A stretch of 64,000 nucleotides of DNA, from NCBI RefSeq assembly GCF_004331175.1, contig NZ_SJOD01000002.1:372001-436000 (forward strand), in the 5' to 3' direction. The notes under the pieces are model-generated. The model was not told the DNA's origin and did not search any database. It saw only the letters and a list, made by a program, of their open reading frames with translations. Position 1 is the first letter of the stretch, and each line of letters begins with the position of its first letter. The position numbers were made by a program, and so were the translations under genes. The DNA is from Acinetobacter sp. ANC 4178 (GTDB lineage: Bacteria > Pseudomonadota > Gammaproteobacteria > Pseudomonadales > Moraxellaceae). Below, piece by piece: positions 49,879 through 59,297 of the stretch.

Positions 49879-50541
49879 TTATGCATCACTTTGTGCATCG
49901 GCAGAATTTGGTTTAGGCATATTTACCCCTGCCAAAGCCTGAAAATCATCAAAGCGCGTGCGGTAATACTCGGGTTTTTGAATCAATAATTGCTGACATA
50001 ATTCACCACGCTCCAAATATTTAATCTCAAAATGAGTCCGTGCTGAATCAGAAACAATGACCTCTTTCACATAAGGCAGTTTCCAAACCTCTTGTAGTTG
50101 TTGTTCTGCTTCGGCGATGTATTCTGGAATATTACTGGCTAAAGTAATCTGACCGCCCACTTGTAGTCGGGACAACAGTAATTCGAAAAATGGCATATTC
50201 AACCAGCGCTGCGCAGGGTTATGCGGCTCTGGATTCGGATATAAAATAAAGAATTGCTGAACTTGTTGTGGGGCTAAGGCATGCACAACCCAAGGTAAGG
50301 CATCGGCATGCACCGTCTGTAAATTTGTCTGCCCTTCCAGTTGATGCTGTTTTTGCATCGCCACAAACTTCTCACGCGTGCGTTCTATGGCAATCAACTT
50401 GCTTTCAGGATGCTCACGAGTAAACAACAAAGCATGCTTGCCTTTACCCGCACCAATTTCTACACAAATTGGTGCTGAATCAATCATGATAAAATCACGT
50501 GGGGCATGCATGTACTGTGCTTGAAATTGACGAATCGGCAT
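49879..50541 (-). CDS. TrmB-like SAM methyltransferase
   Basis: A 220-residue protein similar to tRNA (guanine-46-N7) methyltransferase TrmB: VEIGAGKGKHALLF for SAM, IAIERTREKFVAMQ, and a TLASNIPEYIAEAE segment near the end. However the TrmB catalytic stretch PDPWPKKRHxKRR is replaced here by YPNPEPHNPAQRW. So this may be a paralogue with changed substrate rather than the main TrmB. It shares a transcript with the flavoprotein. Confidence 0.7.
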   Translation of the reverse strand: MPIRQFQAQYMHAPRDFIMIDSAPICVEIGAGKGKHALLFTREHPESKLIAIERTREKFVAMQKQHQLEGQTNLQTVHADALPWVVHALAPQQVQQFFILYPNPEPHNPAQRWLNMPFFELLLSRLQVGGQITLASNIPEYIAEAEQQLQEVWKLPYVKEVIVSDSARTHFEIKYLERGELCQQLLIQKPEYYRTRFDDFQALAGVNMPKPNSADAQSDA

Positions 50542-50630
50542 AATCAGATCAAACTAAGGAAAATCTGCGCCAGTCTAACACTGCACAAAGTTTTGACCAA
50601 ATCTTCCTACCTATTTCACTGGAGCCTCTT

Positions 50631-50804
50631 ATGCCGAAGACCTTTGCTTGCCCGCGTTGTGGTAAACCTTCAACTTGGGAAGGCAATCCATATCGACCAT
50701 TTTGCTCTGAGCGTTGCAAGCTGATTGATTTAGGTGCTTGGGCAAGTGACGAATATCAATTACCCACTGAAGATGCGCCACAGGCAGAAAACTCAGAAGA
50801 ATAA
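50631..50804 (+). CDS. yacG: DNA gyrase inhibitor YacG
   Basis: A 57-residue zinc protein. The zinc ligands are CPRCGK at residues 7-12 and [14 protein letters not shown] at about 24-37; the tail is acidic ([13 protein letters not shown]). YacG binds gyrase and inhibits it. GGAG is six bases before the ATG. It is divergent from the TrmB-like gene and stands alone, away from the usual coaE-pilD neighbours. Confidence 0.93.
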   Translation: MPKTFACPRCGKPSTWEGNPYRPFCSERCKLIDLGAWASDEYQLPTEDAPQAENSEE

Positions 50805-50877
50805 GGTTTTATTTTTACAATTCATCATAACGACATACAAATCATTAATTATTTTATACATGATTATTATTTGCACA

Positions 50878-50894
50878 GGTGCCTTTTTGGCACC
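50878..50894 (+). terminator. Possible terminator of yacG
   Basis: GGTGCC-TTTTT-GGCACC (50878-50894), a perfect 6-bp stem 73 bp after yacG. The T run is in the loop, not after the stem, so activity is uncertain. Confidence 0.4.
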
Positions 50895-50902
50895 ATAATA
50901 TA

Positions 50903-50921
50903 AATAATGAGAATCATTCTA
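50903..50921 (+). promoter_or_regulatory. Fur box upstream of the first micro-membrane gene
   Basis: AATAATGAGAATCATTCTA matches 15 of 19 positions of GATAATGATAATCATTATC, including both halves of the core. It lies 45 bp before the start codon at 50966, where Fur would block a promoter. It points to iron control. Confidence 0.7.
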
Positions 50922-50965
50922 TTCTTTTTTTTATATTGTGCTGTGTCCTATTTTGAGAATTTCCC

Positions 50966-51148
50966 ATGAAAGAATTAGCCTTAAAAATATTCTTCTATCT
51001 TTCTATTGTCTTTACATTGTGTAGTTTTATACTGGCAATTTACGCACAAGATCTTATGTTTGTTGGAATTGGGGTTTTACTGGCAATTGCAGCCATTTTA
51101 TTGGGTTTAGAAAGCAAGCAATTTTCTGCAAATCCATTTCGAAAATAG
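50966..51148 (+). CDS. 60-aa membrane protein, paralogue 1
   Basis: A 60-residue protein: MKELALKIFFYLSIV start, two hydrophobic segments and a short charged tail ending NPFRK. It is clearly related to the protein encoded at 51500-51682. A Fur box lies 45 bp upstream, so it is probably made when iron is scarce. Family unknown. Both copies keep the same length and end (PFRK/PFRN), which argues they are real genes. Confidence 0.75.
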   Translation: MKELALKIFFYLSIVFTLCSFILAIYAQDLMFVGIGVLLAIAAILLGLESKQFSANPFRK

Positions 51149-51499
51149 CCCTTATACAGTTCATTACTCACGGATGGTCTGATTCAATATTACAGCCTAA
51201 TGTCCAATCAAAAATTTAGGCTGTATATCTCATTTTTAAAATTTAAGTCAATTTTCTTCATCTCAACAGGGTGATGATGCCATTTGATTGATCGTGCCAC
51301 TTGATTGAGCAAAGACTATGCTTAGTTGAAGAATTCATCCTACTGCCTCAAAATTTAACAAATAAATGCATCACAGTTATCATTTTTTTAATATTTATCT
51401 AGATTTTCCCAAAAACTCTCCTATAATTCATAAACTTTTACGCATCAAGTAACAATTTGTTAAGTTTGCTGCATTTTTGAAACATTGTGGAATCCTCCC
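51149..51499. other. Intergenic region between the two paralogues
   Basis: 351 bp without a gene. It holds a stem of 10 bp (TACAGCCTAA at 51191-51200, TTAGGCTGTA at 51216-51225), probably the terminator of the first paralogue, since TCATTTTTAAA follows. A 16-bp imperfect direct repeat, TGCCAYTTGATTGAKC, lies at 51278-51293 and 51295-51310. A TATAAT at 51422-51427 is a likely -10 for the second paralogue. No Fur box was seen here. Confidence 0.55.
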
Positions 51500-51682
51500 A
51501 TGAAAGAATTGGCTTTAAAGTTTTTTTTCTATCTCCTTATCGTTTTAACTTTATGTGCAGTGACGCTAAGCCTATTCACTCATGACATGATGATCATGGG
51601 CGTGGGCATTCTACTGGCAATTGCAACCCTTCTACTTGGTCTCGAGAAAAAACAATACAAAATAGATCCGTTTAGAAATTAA
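51500..51682 (+). CDS. 60-aa membrane protein, paralogue 2
   Basis: A 60-residue protein from the ATG at 51500: MKELALKFFFYLLIVLTLC, then a second hydrophobic segment (IMGVGILLAIATLLLGLE) and the tail KIDPFRN. About half the residues match paralogue 1. A longer frame from 51485 adds five residues, not shared by the partner. Unlike paralogue 1 it has no Fur box. It ends at a strong terminator. Confidence 0.75.
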   Translation: MKELALKFFFYLLIVLTLCAVTLSLFTHDMMIMGVGILLAIATLLLGLEKKQYKIDPFRN

Positions 51683-51706
51683 TGCGCTTCGATGTACCGA
51701 ACATAT

Positions 51707-51737
51707 AAAAAATGGGAGTAAATAACTCCCATTTTTT
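51707..51737 (+). terminator. Bidirectional terminator
   Basis: AAAAAATGGGAG (51707-51718) pairs with CTCCCATTTTTT (51726-51737) around a 7-nt loop; T runs on both strands. Confidence 0.94.
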
Positions 51738-51828
51738 ATCCATACAATTGAATCGATACACCATTCAACCACATTGCATTTTACGCGGATGTTCTCTTTG
51801 ATTCGCCCATCATCCCCTGTGCAGAAAA

Positions 51829-52473
51829 TTAGCCTGCTTGACTTGCCACAAAAGGATTATGTTGTTTTTCAAAACCAATTGTGCTGAGAGGACCATGCCC
51901 AGAAATAAATTGCGTTTCATCAGGTAAGCTAAAACATTCGCGCTGAATTGAATCGATTAACTGTTGGTGATTGCCGCGTGGGAAATCTGTACGCCCAATC
52001 GAGCCTTTAAACAATACATCCCCTGTCCACAACAAACCATAGTCTGCGTTATAGAACATGACATGCCCAGGCGTATGACCGGGTGCAAAACGGACTTCAA
52101 AGCTTTGCTCGCCCAAGTGCAATGTTTCTCCACCTTCTAGCCACTGTGTCACTTCAACTTTTTCGGGAATTGGAAAACCATAACGTTCGGAGACCTCTTG
52201 GAGCATATCTAGCCAAAATTGATCTTCCTTATGTGGACCAATGACCGGGACGCTCCAAATGCGACTCAAAGTACCCACTGCACCCGCATGGTCTAAATGC
52301 CCATGCGTTAACCACAACGCTTTTACCGTTAACCCCAATGCTTCAACTTCTGCCTGTAATTTCTCAGGTTCACCCCCTGCATCAATCAGGACGGCTTCTT
52401 TGCTTTCAGAATCCCAAAGAATAGAACAGTTCTGCTGAAATGCAGTCACAGGTACAATTTTTACTTGAAGCAT
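51829..52473 (-). CDS. MBL-fold hydrolase (YcbL/glyoxalase II-like)
   Basis: A 214-residue metallo-beta-lactamase-fold protein. Metal motif THGHLDHAGA at about residues 55-64, then APGHTPGHVMF, WTGDVLFKGSIGRTD and SGHGPLSTIG. These match the YcbL branch of glyoxalase-II-like hydrolases, which cleave thioesters such as S-lactoylglutathione. It starts 15 bp after the hemH stop and is probably cotranscribed with it. Confidence 0.88.
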   Translation of the reverse strand: MLQVKIVPVTAFQQNCSILWDSESKEAVLIDAGGEPEKLQAEVEALGLTVKALWLTHGHLDHAGAVGTLSRIWSVPVIGPHKEDQFWLDMLQEVSERYGFPIPEKVEVTQWLEGGETLHLGEQSFEVRFAPGHTPGHVMFYNADYGLLWTGDVLFKGSIGRTDFPRGNHQQLIDSIQRECFSLPDETQFISGHGPLSTIGFEKQHNPFVASQAG

Positions 52474-52488
52474 AATCTCAGGTCTCTG

Positions 52489-53502
52489 TTAGGCAAATGC
52501 TAATGTTTGTTTTAAACCATCAAGATTAGCTTGCAATAAGCACAAGAGCAATTGTAGATGGTCTTCACGTGTATTCAAGGCAGGAATATACGCATATTGC
52601 TCACCACCCAATGATAAAAATAATTCAGCATTTTGAATGGCAAGTTCTTCTAAAGTTTCTAGGCAATCGGCAGAAAATGCAGGACTCATAATCTGTATTG
52701 ACTTAATCCCTTGTGCAGCCCAATCTTGTAATAATTGATCCGTATACGGCTTGACCCATTCCTGCTTACCAAAACGTGACTGGAAACTAATGGCCCATTC
52801 TTCATCGGTTAAATCCAAAGCCTGAGCCAATAATTGGGCTGTTTTTCGACAACGGTCTGCATAAGGATCTCCCTTATCAGCATAAGGCTGCGGAATGCCA
52901 TGGAATGACATCAAGAGCTTTTCCGCGCGACCATGTTCTGCCCAATATTCTTTCACACTTTGGGCTAAAGACTGGATATACAAAGGATGCTGATAATAAT
53001 CACGCACAATCGAAAGACCGGGCAAATTACGCTGTTTCTGCATCCACTGAGCCAATAAATCATATAAAGGGGCTGTCGAAGTCGCAGAATACTGCGGAAA
53101 AAGTGGCAATAAAATAATATGATCTTGCGGATTTCGGGTCATTTCTTCAAGCACCGCGTCCATTCCAGGTTGACCATAGCTCATAGCAGGAACCACGTTT
53201 AACTCAAACTCTGGATACGCTTTCGTTAAGGTCGCTCGAACTTGTTCTACCTGCGCCAATAAAATTTCACGCATGGGAGAATCTGCGGACCACACACTGG
53301 CATAAGCGTGTGCGACACGTTTCGGACGAAACGGTAAAATAAATAACCGTAAAATGATTTGCCATAATGGCTTTGGAATTTCAATCACACGTGGATCAGA
53401 AAGAAACTGTTGTAAAAACTTTCTGACCGCAGGTGCAGTGGGTGCATCGGGAGTACCCAAATTGGCTAAAATAACGGTGATTTTTGCTTTTTCCGCAAGC
53501 AT
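52489..53502 (-). CDS. hemH: Ferrochelatase HemH
   Basis: A 337-residue ferrochelatase, inserting Fe(II) into protoporphyrin IX as the last step of heme synthesis. It has [21 protein letters not shown] at the N terminus, [19 protein letters not shown] with the catalytic His near residue 200, and [17 protein letters not shown]. The C-terminal Glu/His-rich metal route is present ([14 protein letters not shown]). AAGG lies before the ATG. Cotranscribed with the MBL gene. Confidence 0.95.
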   Translation of the reverse strand: MLAEKAKITVILANLGTPDAPTAPAVRKFLQQFLSDPRVIEIPKPLWQIILRLFILPFRPKRVAHAYASVWSADSPMREILLAQVEQVRATLTKAYPEFELNVVPAMSYGQPGMDAVLEEMTRNPQDHIILLPLFPQYSATSTAPLYDLLAQWMQKQRNLPGLSIVRDYYQHPLYIQSLAQSVKEYWAEHGRAEKLLMSFHGIPQPYADKGDPYADRCRKTAQLLAQALDLTDEEWAISFQSRFGKQEWVKPYTDQLLQDWAAQGIKSIQIMSPAFSADCLETLEELAIQNAELFLSLGGEQYAYIPALNTREDHLQLLLCLLQANLDGLKQTLAFA

Positions 53503-53583
53503 GAGTTGACCTTCATTTCCAATTCAACCCACCCACTTTAACAACTTTTCAATGAAATGAAATACGAATAAATACAATTATTT

Positions 53584-54597
53584 CTATAGAGAAACACGAT
53601 TATCCGAAAGCAAATGACTTTCTATTAAATGATGCCCTTTCTGAGTTAATTTCCATAACATGCGTTGGCGATCATCTCGTCCAGCTGGACTAATCCATTC
53701 GTTTTGACGCATCTGTATTTTAATATTATGTAATGCACGAATATTGATTTGTGCACGTGCAACCGCATGTGCACGAGGCATTTCGATGCGTGCATCGGCC
53801 AATCCAATCTCATTTAAATATTCATTCATACGTTTAGAAAAATATTCTTCGGGTGTTGGATTTAAAAAGGTACTGCCCAATACTGCCAAGAGTTGTGCCC
53901 ATGTGAGGGTTTTCTGAATCTTAAGCTCTTTAAAATTGCCATCCTGATAAGCATGGACACGATATTCAAAACTAAAGGCTTCATTCATTGCCACTTTCGG
54001 CAAGGTTAAAAATGGGTCAACTTCACGTGTGCCTAAATCGCGTTCTAGCTGACTAATTTTGGCTTTAAGACGATCAATTTCATCATGTAATTTTTGTGTA
54101 TTTTGTGGTCGCACCCACCCCGTGGTTGGATAACGTTCCAACATTTGCGTCATATTCAAACGCACGGCCATTTCTAAGTCGCGCAAAGTCCGATACGTAA
54201 AGACCTGATCAACTTCTTGCTGTAACAGTTTACGAAACTCATTAAATTTTTCTTTTAGTTCTGGTTTTTGGTCATGTAAAACAGGATCACGCGAGGCAGG
54301 GTCTTCATGCATAAAGACAATAATAGGTTTTTGCTTGGTCACAGCATAAATATATTCCAGATGCATATAGCCCACACCAGAAACCGACTGTTCGCCATAT
54401 TGGCTGCCCAAAAGTATAATCACATAATCACAATCATCAATTTGACGGCGTGCAAAAGCGGTGCTTAAGGGTGTTCTTTGCTCCAGTCCCCAAGAAAAAA
54501 AACCCATGCCCACTAAGGTTTGAGACAAAATCATGCGCTCTGGCTGCATATCTGCCCCAGAAGTCGAAATAAATACCTGATAACGCTTATCGATCAT
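53584..54597 (-). CDS. DUF4062 (TIR-like fold) protein
   Basis: A 337-residue protein. The first 100 residues are a DUF4062 domain: YQVFISTSGADMQPERMIL, then DDCDYVIILLGSQYG and YMHLEYIYAV, distant relatives of TIR folds. A coiled coil follows (about residues 173-190, LHDEIDRLKAKISQLERDL), and the C-terminal half holds a winged-helix-like region (QMRQNEWISPAGRDDRQRMLWKLTQKGHHLI). DUF4062 domains occur in NTPase and signalling proteins; the role here is unknown. GAGGA precedes the ATG. Confidence 0.78.
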   Translation of the reverse strand: MIDKRYQVFISTSGADMQPERMILSQTLVGMGFFSWGLEQRTPLSTAFARRQIDDCDYVIILLGSQYGEQSVSGVGYMHLEYIYAVTKQKPIIVFMHEDPASRDPVLHDQKPELKEKFNEFRKLLQQEVDQVFTYRTLRDLEMAVRLNMTQMLERYPTTGWVRPQNTQKLHDEIDRLKAKISQLERDLGTREVDPFLTLPKVAMNEAFSFEYRVHAYQDGNFKELKIQKTLTWAQLLAVLGSTFLNPTPEEYFSKRMNEYLNEIGLADARIEMPRAHAVARAQINIRALHNIKIQMRQNEWISPAGRDDRQRMLWKLTQKGHHLIESHLLSDNRVSL

Positions 54598-54706
54598 TGG
54601 TTATCCTCACCTTTTCTTCTGCATACCGCAATCAAAGTCTTACAGTATGACAACCCCAATTTTTAATATTGATACTCAAGTTCTAAAACGGATTATTGTT
54701 CTGCAT

Positions 54707-55582
54707 TTATTTCATGACAATATTGGCAATGCTCCAACTCAAATCAGGTTGCATCAGATGTTGCACAATCGGTTCTAAATGCTTGGCATTATTTCCACTG
54801 ACATAACATGCTATGCGTGGTAAACCATCCTTCCGTCTCTGTTCAAATAATAACTCATTTTTTAACAAAATACGGGATGTTTGACGAGCAACGGCATATC
54901 CAGAGTCAATTAATGTCATTTTTTGCCCAAAAATTGACTCAATTGCAGGCTTTAAGAACGGATAATGCGTACATCCCAATACCAAATAGTCCGCACCCTG
55001 ATCGACTACGGGTTGTAAAATGCGTTTTAAGGTATCTAAGCAGGCAGAACTCATTTGCTGACCACTTTCAACAAAAGGCACTAGCTCTAAACACGTCACG
55101 GCTAAAACATTCACCTGAGAAGGGATAGCAAAGCGCTGTACTACCTCATTAATTAACTTGCCACGAAATGTCGCAGGTGTTGCCAACACTGCAACGGTTT
55201 TACTTTGGCTTTGCAGCACCGCAGGCTTTAACGCAGGAACCAAACCAATAATCGGGAAATCTTCCCCATAATGCTCACGTAAATAATCCAGACTAAAAGC
55301 CGAAGCGGTATTACAAGCAACCACAGCAATTTTACAGCCTTGTCGATACAACCACTCAATCGCACGTGCCGTCAGTTCACGAATTTCCTGATCCTCACGT
55401 GGACCATAAGGCACATTCGCGGTATCAGCAAAATAGACAATGCGTTCATTCGGTAAATAGCGTGCAATTTCCTGTGCCACCGATAAGCCACCAATACCTG
55501 AATCAAAAATTCCAATAGGGGCATCTGATTGCGCTTTTGGCATGGGATCAACTAAGGGGTAAATCGGATGAATGGCTGTCAT
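54707..55582 (-). CDS. murI: Glutamate racemase MurI
   Basis: A 291-residue racemase that makes D-glutamate for peptidoglycan. The two catalytic cysteines are in VVACNTASAF and VLGCTHYPF, and the N-terminal IGIFDSGIGGLSV binds substrate. A second in-frame ATG at 55543 would shorten it by 13 residues to a length closer to the family norm; I keep the longer form as neither has a strong ribosome site. Confidence 0.93.
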   Translation of the reverse strand: MTAIHPIYPLVDPMPKAQSDAPIGIFDSGIGGLSVAQEIARYLPNERIVYFADTANVPYGPREDQEIRELTARAIEWLYRQGCKIAVVACNTASAFSLDYLREHYGEDFPIIGLVPALKPAVLQSQSKTVAVLATPATFRGKLINEVVQRFAIPSQVNVLAVTCLELVPFVESGQQMSSACLDTLKRILQPVVDQGADYLVLGCTHYPFLKPAIESIFGQKMTLIDSGYAVARQTSRILLKNELLFEQRRKDGLPRIACYVSGNNAKHLEPIVQHLMQPDLSWSIANIVMK

Positions 55583-55628
55583 AACACACTATTTACAAAG
55601 AAAGACCAGAATGAACAAAGCTTAAACC

Positions 55629-56240
55629 TCAGGTGCCCAATTGCAAGTGAAAATCGCCACTTTGTAGGCTTAAAATGGTATCACCTTGCTCATTTTCAAG
55701 CAGTTCCCCCATTTCAATGAGATGAAAAAAGGCTGAACGCTGAATTAAGGCATTGATTCCAAAGCGCACATGCACATATGGGCGCAAAGCACCTGCAAAT
55801 TCACGCATAAAAATGGGATGTTCAGCATCCACAATAATCAGATCATCATTGGTTGTGGTGAATTGAATATATTTTTTGCCTGCAATGACTGTAGAGTCAA
55901 CTTGATTGACGAACAAGGGCTCATCTTCAACCTCGATTTCAATTTGCTCTACAGGTGTCTTTAAATAAAACCGCCCCTCTTCTTTCCAAAGCACACTAGA
56001 GAACAAGTCTAGTAAGGACTGGCGCTTAATCAATTGACCTTCGTGCCACCATTCTCCGTTAGCTAAAACCTTCAAATCCATTCTGCCACAATGCTTTGGC
56101 TGCCATTGCGCTAAAGGAGGGATTGACCTTTTGTGACCGCCCTGTGCACTTTTTAAGTATTGTGCAATACTCATTAAGTTTTTATCATCATTTTTCGCTG
56201 TATTATTCGTCGGATTGTTGGAATTAGTTTGATTTACCAT
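55629..56240 (-). CDS. DUF1285 protein
   Basis: A 203-residue protein with a DUF1285 domain: PPLAQWQPKHCGRMDLKVL, GEWWHEGQLIKRQSLLDLFSSVLWKEEGRFYLKTPVE and RFGINALIQRSAFF. The N-terminal 35 residues are Asn/Lys-rich and likely disordered. The family has a conserved fold but no assigned function. It lies 46 bp upstream of murI on the same strand. Confidence 0.85.
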   Translation of the reverse strand: MVNQTNSNNPTNNTAKNDDKNLMSIAQYLKSAQGGHKRSIPPLAQWQPKHCGRMDLKVLANGEWWHEGQLIKRQSLLDLFSSVLWKEEGRFYLKTPVEQIEIEVEDEPLFVNQVDSTVIAGKKYIQFTTTNDDLIIVDAEHPIFMREFAGALRPYVHVRFGINALIQRSAFFHLIEMGELLENEQGDTILSLQSGDFHLQLGT

Positions 56241-56428
56241 GAATTAATGCCTACATGACGTAAAAATATTATGATTCAGCCAATTGGCTAGACCACGGTT
56301 TAAAACTATACTAGCCCACAATATATAAAGGCATGATAATCCAGTTGTGCTGACTATTTAAGAACACTCATGGCAGCACTGTAAAGAGTCATACAGTTGC
56401 CACCTTTAAGTAATATGAGGAGTCCTAC

Positions 56429-58141
56429 ATGGAACACATCGAACGTGAATCGATGGAGTTTGACGTCGTTATCGTAGGCGCAGGCCCTGCAGGTCTTTCT
56501 GCTGCGATCAAAATTCGTCAACTTGCGATTGAAAACAACTTATCTGATTTATCCGTTTGTGTGGTAGAAAAGGGCTCCGAAGTCGGTGCGCATATTCTTT
56601 CAGGTGCTGTACTAGAACCACGTGCAATTAACGAATTATTCCCGAATTGGAAAGAAGAAGGTGCGCCTTTAAATGTTCCTGTAACGGAAGATAAAACCTA
56701 TTTCTTGATGTCGCCTGAAAAAGCACAAGAAGCACCGCACTGGATGGTTCCTAAAACCATGCACAATGACGGCAACTATGTAATTTCACTGGGCAACGTC
56801 GTTCGCTGGTTAGGTCAAAAAGCCGAAGAACTTGAAGTTTCGATTTTCCCGGGCTTTGCCGCATCAGAAGTGCTTTACCATGCAGATGGTACGGTAAAAG
56901 GTATTCAAACCGGTGACATGGGCATTGGTAAAGATGGTGAACCTACCCATAACTTTACTCCAGGCTATGAACTGCATGCCAAATACACCATTTTTGCTGA
57001 AGGCTGTCGTGGTCATTTAGGTAAGCGTTTGATCGCCAAATTTGATTTGGACAAAGATGCAGACCCACAGCACTACGGTATCGGCATTAAAGAACTTTGG
57101 GAAATCGATCCTGCAAAACACAAACCTGGTTTGGTGATGCACGGTGCTGGTTGGCCTTTAAGTGAAACAGGTTCTTCTGGTGGTTGGTGGTTATACCACG
57201 CCGAAAACAACCAAGTGACTTTGGGCATGATCGTGGATTTATCTTACGAAAACCCACATATGTACCCATTTGCAGAAATGCAACGCTGGAAAACTCACCC
57301 ACTGGTGAAACAGTATTTGGAAGGTGGCAAACGCATTTCTTATGGCGCACGTGCCGTGGTAAAAGGTGGTTTCAACTCTTTGCCTAAATTCACTTTCCCG
57401 GGTGGCTCTTTAATTGGTGATGATGCAGGCTTCCTCAACTTCGCCAAAATTAAAGGCTCACATACTGCCATGAAATCAGGTATGTTGTGTGGCGAAGCAG
57501 TATTTGAAGCAATTGCGGCTGGCGTTAAAAAAGGTGGTGATCTTGCGATTGCCCGTGTAACCGAAGGTGAAGACTTCTTCGCCAAAGAACTCACAGCTTA
57601 TACTGAAAAATTCAACAACAGCTGGTTAAAAGAAGAGTTATACAACGCGCGTAACTTTGGTCCAGCGATGCATAAATTTGGCACGTTCGGCGGTGGTGCA
57701 TTTAACTTCATCGACCAAAACGTATTTAAAGTGCCATTTACACTGCACGACTTAGTACCTGACTTCAGCACATTAAAAACCGTTGATGCAGCAACAGTTA
57801 AGCCTAACTATCCAAAACCAGATGGCAAATTGACTTTTGACCGTTTGTCATCAGTGTTCGTTTCAAACACTGTGCATGAAGAAAACCAGCCTGCACATTT
57901 GAAACTGACCGATGCATCAATTCCTGTGAACGTGAACTTACCTAAATGGGATGAGCCTGCTCAGCGCTACTGCCCTGCAGGTGTTTACGAAATCATGGAA
58001 AATGATGACGGTTCAAAACGTTTCCAAATTAACGCTGCGAACTGTGTTCATTGCAAAACTTGCGATATTAAAGATCCATCACAGAACATCACTTGGGTAA
58101 CGCCAGAAGGTGGCGGTGGTCCGAACTATCCAAATATGTAA
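56429..58141 (+). CDS. Electron transfer flavoprotein-ubiquinone oxidoreductase
   Basis: A 570-residue ETF-QO, which passes electrons from ETF (fed by acyl-CoA dehydrogenases) to ubiquinone at the inner membrane. FAD site VIVGAGPAGLSAAI at about residues 18-31; quinone-side motifs in GGWWLYHAE and GVKKGGDLA; the C-terminal 4Fe-4S cluster uses the cysteines in YCPAGVYEI and NCVHCKTCDIKDPSQNITW. GAGGAG is upstream. Monocistronic with a strong terminator. Confidence 0.96.
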   Translation: MEHIERESMEFDVVIVGAGPAGLSAAIKIRQLAIENNLSDLSVCVVEKGSEVGAHILSGAVLEPRAINELFPNWKEEGAPLNVPVTEDKTYFLMSPEKAQEAPHWMVPKTMHNDGNYVISLGNVVRWLGQKAEELEVSIFPGFAASEVLYHADGTVKGIQTGDMGIGKDGEPTHNFTPGYELHAKYTIFAEGCRGHLGKRLIAKFDLDKDADPQHYGIGIKELWEIDPAKHKPGLVMHGAGWPLSETGSSGGWWLYHAENNQVTLGMIVDLSYENPHMYPFAEMQRWKTHPLVKQYLEGGKRISYGARAVVKGGFNSLPKFTFPGGSLIGDDAGFLNFAKIKGSHTAMKSGMLCGEAVFEAIAAGVKKGGDLAIARVTEGEDFFAKELTAYTEKFNNSWLKEELYNARNFGPAMHKFGTFGGGAFNFIDQNVFKVPFTLHDLVPDFSTLKTVDAATVKPNYPKPDGKLTFDRLSSVFVSNTVHEENQPAHLKLTDASIPVNVNLPKWDEPAQRYCPAGVYEIMENDDGSKRFQINAANCVHCKTCDIKDPSQNITWVTPEGGGGPNYPNM

Positions 58142-58153
58142 TGTATAATCCAT

Positions 58154-58184
58154 AAAAAATCCCCTCCCTATGAGGGGATTTTTT
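58154..58184 (+). terminator. Terminator of the ETF-QO gene (bidirectional)
   Basis: A 13-bp perfect stem: AAAAAATCCCCTC (58154-58166), GAGGGGATTTTTT (58172-58184), loop CCTAT. Confidence 0.95.
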
Positions 58185-58185
58185 A

Positions 58186-58719
58186 TTAAAACATATCCGA
58201 TTTTTGACTCAACACCATAACTGTTGGCCCGATGGCTGTATGTTCCGCACCATAGTCCTGATGAATCTCTATTCGATAATCATCACATTGATAGGTGTAT
58301 TTATTCTTTTCTTGCACCCAACCTTTTTGGGCAACTTTAAATTTTTTGAGAATTCTACTTTTAAAAAGTTCCAGATCGGTCGCATAGCTTGCGATTGGCC
58401 CGTCCAGAAAGCTTAAACTAAATGAAGTGATCATTTTCGTATCTGGATCATAACGAATATGCTGAACCCAACTCACGCCTGTTTTTTTAATCTGATCGTC
58501 AGTTCCATCGGCAAACTCTAATTGGTAATTATTTCCCCCTAACACCACGGGTTTGGCTGTAGGGTGGAGCTTTTGAAATGCACTGATGCTTTGCCCAACC
58601 TTTAAACCTGCAACATTCATGGTTTGTATAGGAATTTCACAGGGTTTTGCCCACACGATTGCGCCCGATAAGGCAAAAATAACAACTCCTAAGCATTGAA
58701 ATATACTTTTCATTTTCAT
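58186..58719 (-). CDS. Exported protein, function unknown
   Basis: A 177-residue protein with a signal peptide (MKMKSIFQCLGVVIFALSG...VWAKP, cut near residue 25). The mature part has CEIP and a C-terminal QCDDYR that could form a disulphide, and beta-rich segments (TSFSLSFLDGPIASY, YRIEIHQDYG). No family recognised. The stop is next to the ETF-QO terminator. Confidence 0.7.
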   Translation of the reverse strand: MKMKSIFQCLGVVIFALSGAIVWAKPCEIPIQTMNVAGLKVGQSISAFQKLHPTAKPVVLGGNNYQLEFADGTDDQIKKTGVSWVQHIRYDPDTKMITSFSLSFLDGPIASYATDLELFKSRILKKFKVAQKGWVQEKNKYTYQCDDYRIEIHQDYGAEHTAIGPTVMVLSQKSDMF

Positions 58720-58794
58720 GTCCTAAAATGAGCTGTATTTATTGTTTTAAACTCATATTATTAGGCTCAATTTTAAGATTCTAATGCTTAAACC

Positions 58795-59052
58795 TTAGCC
58801 CTTTTTCACCAAATAATGAAACTCTTTATTGCCATTTTCGTCTAAGCGTTCTTCTTGCAACAACAGCTCATGCCCCAAATGCATACAAAATTTAGGAATA
58901 TCCCACGAAGTCGAATTATCTGTTGCAAATACCTCTACCACATCCCCAGATTTAGATTTACGAATGGCTTGATGCAACATCATCACAGGTTCAGGACAAC
59001 GTAATCCACGGGTATTTAATTGCAGGGTCGGGGTAACAGAGAATTCAGACAT
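58795..59052 (-). CDS. TusA-family sulfur carrier protein
   Basis: An 85-residue TusA-like protein with the active Cys in LNTRGLRCPEPVMMLHQAIR (CPxP motif at about residues 19-22) and the VVEVFATDNSTSWDIPKFC continuation typical of the fold. TusA carries persulfide sulfur for tRNA 2-thiolation; YedF-type paralogues have other roles, so I give no gene symbol. Confidence 0.88.
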   Translation of the reverse strand: MSEFSVTPTLQLNTRGLRCPEPVMMLHQAIRKSKSGDVVEVFATDNSTSWDIPKFCMHLGHELLLQEERLDENGNKEFHYLVKKG

Positions 59053-59297
59053 CTAGGCACTCTTCATAAATTTTCAGCGCTATTCTAACATAAACTCGAA
59101 ATGACACAGCAGCGCCTCCCCCGCTTATCTGTTTAACAAGCTAAACATAAACGTGGAGTTTAAAGTTTAAACCGATTTAGTTCAGTAAAAGATGACGATA
59201 ACATTCATATTTTGCAGTACTTTTTGCATAGACATCTGCATTTTCTAAGGTATGATGAAAATAATTTTTTTCATATCTAGAGTCTTTAGGAAAGATC

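Noticed and set aside
51278..51310. 16-bp direct repeat as an iteron or attachment site
   Set aside because: Only two imperfect units, no replication or recombinase gene nearby.
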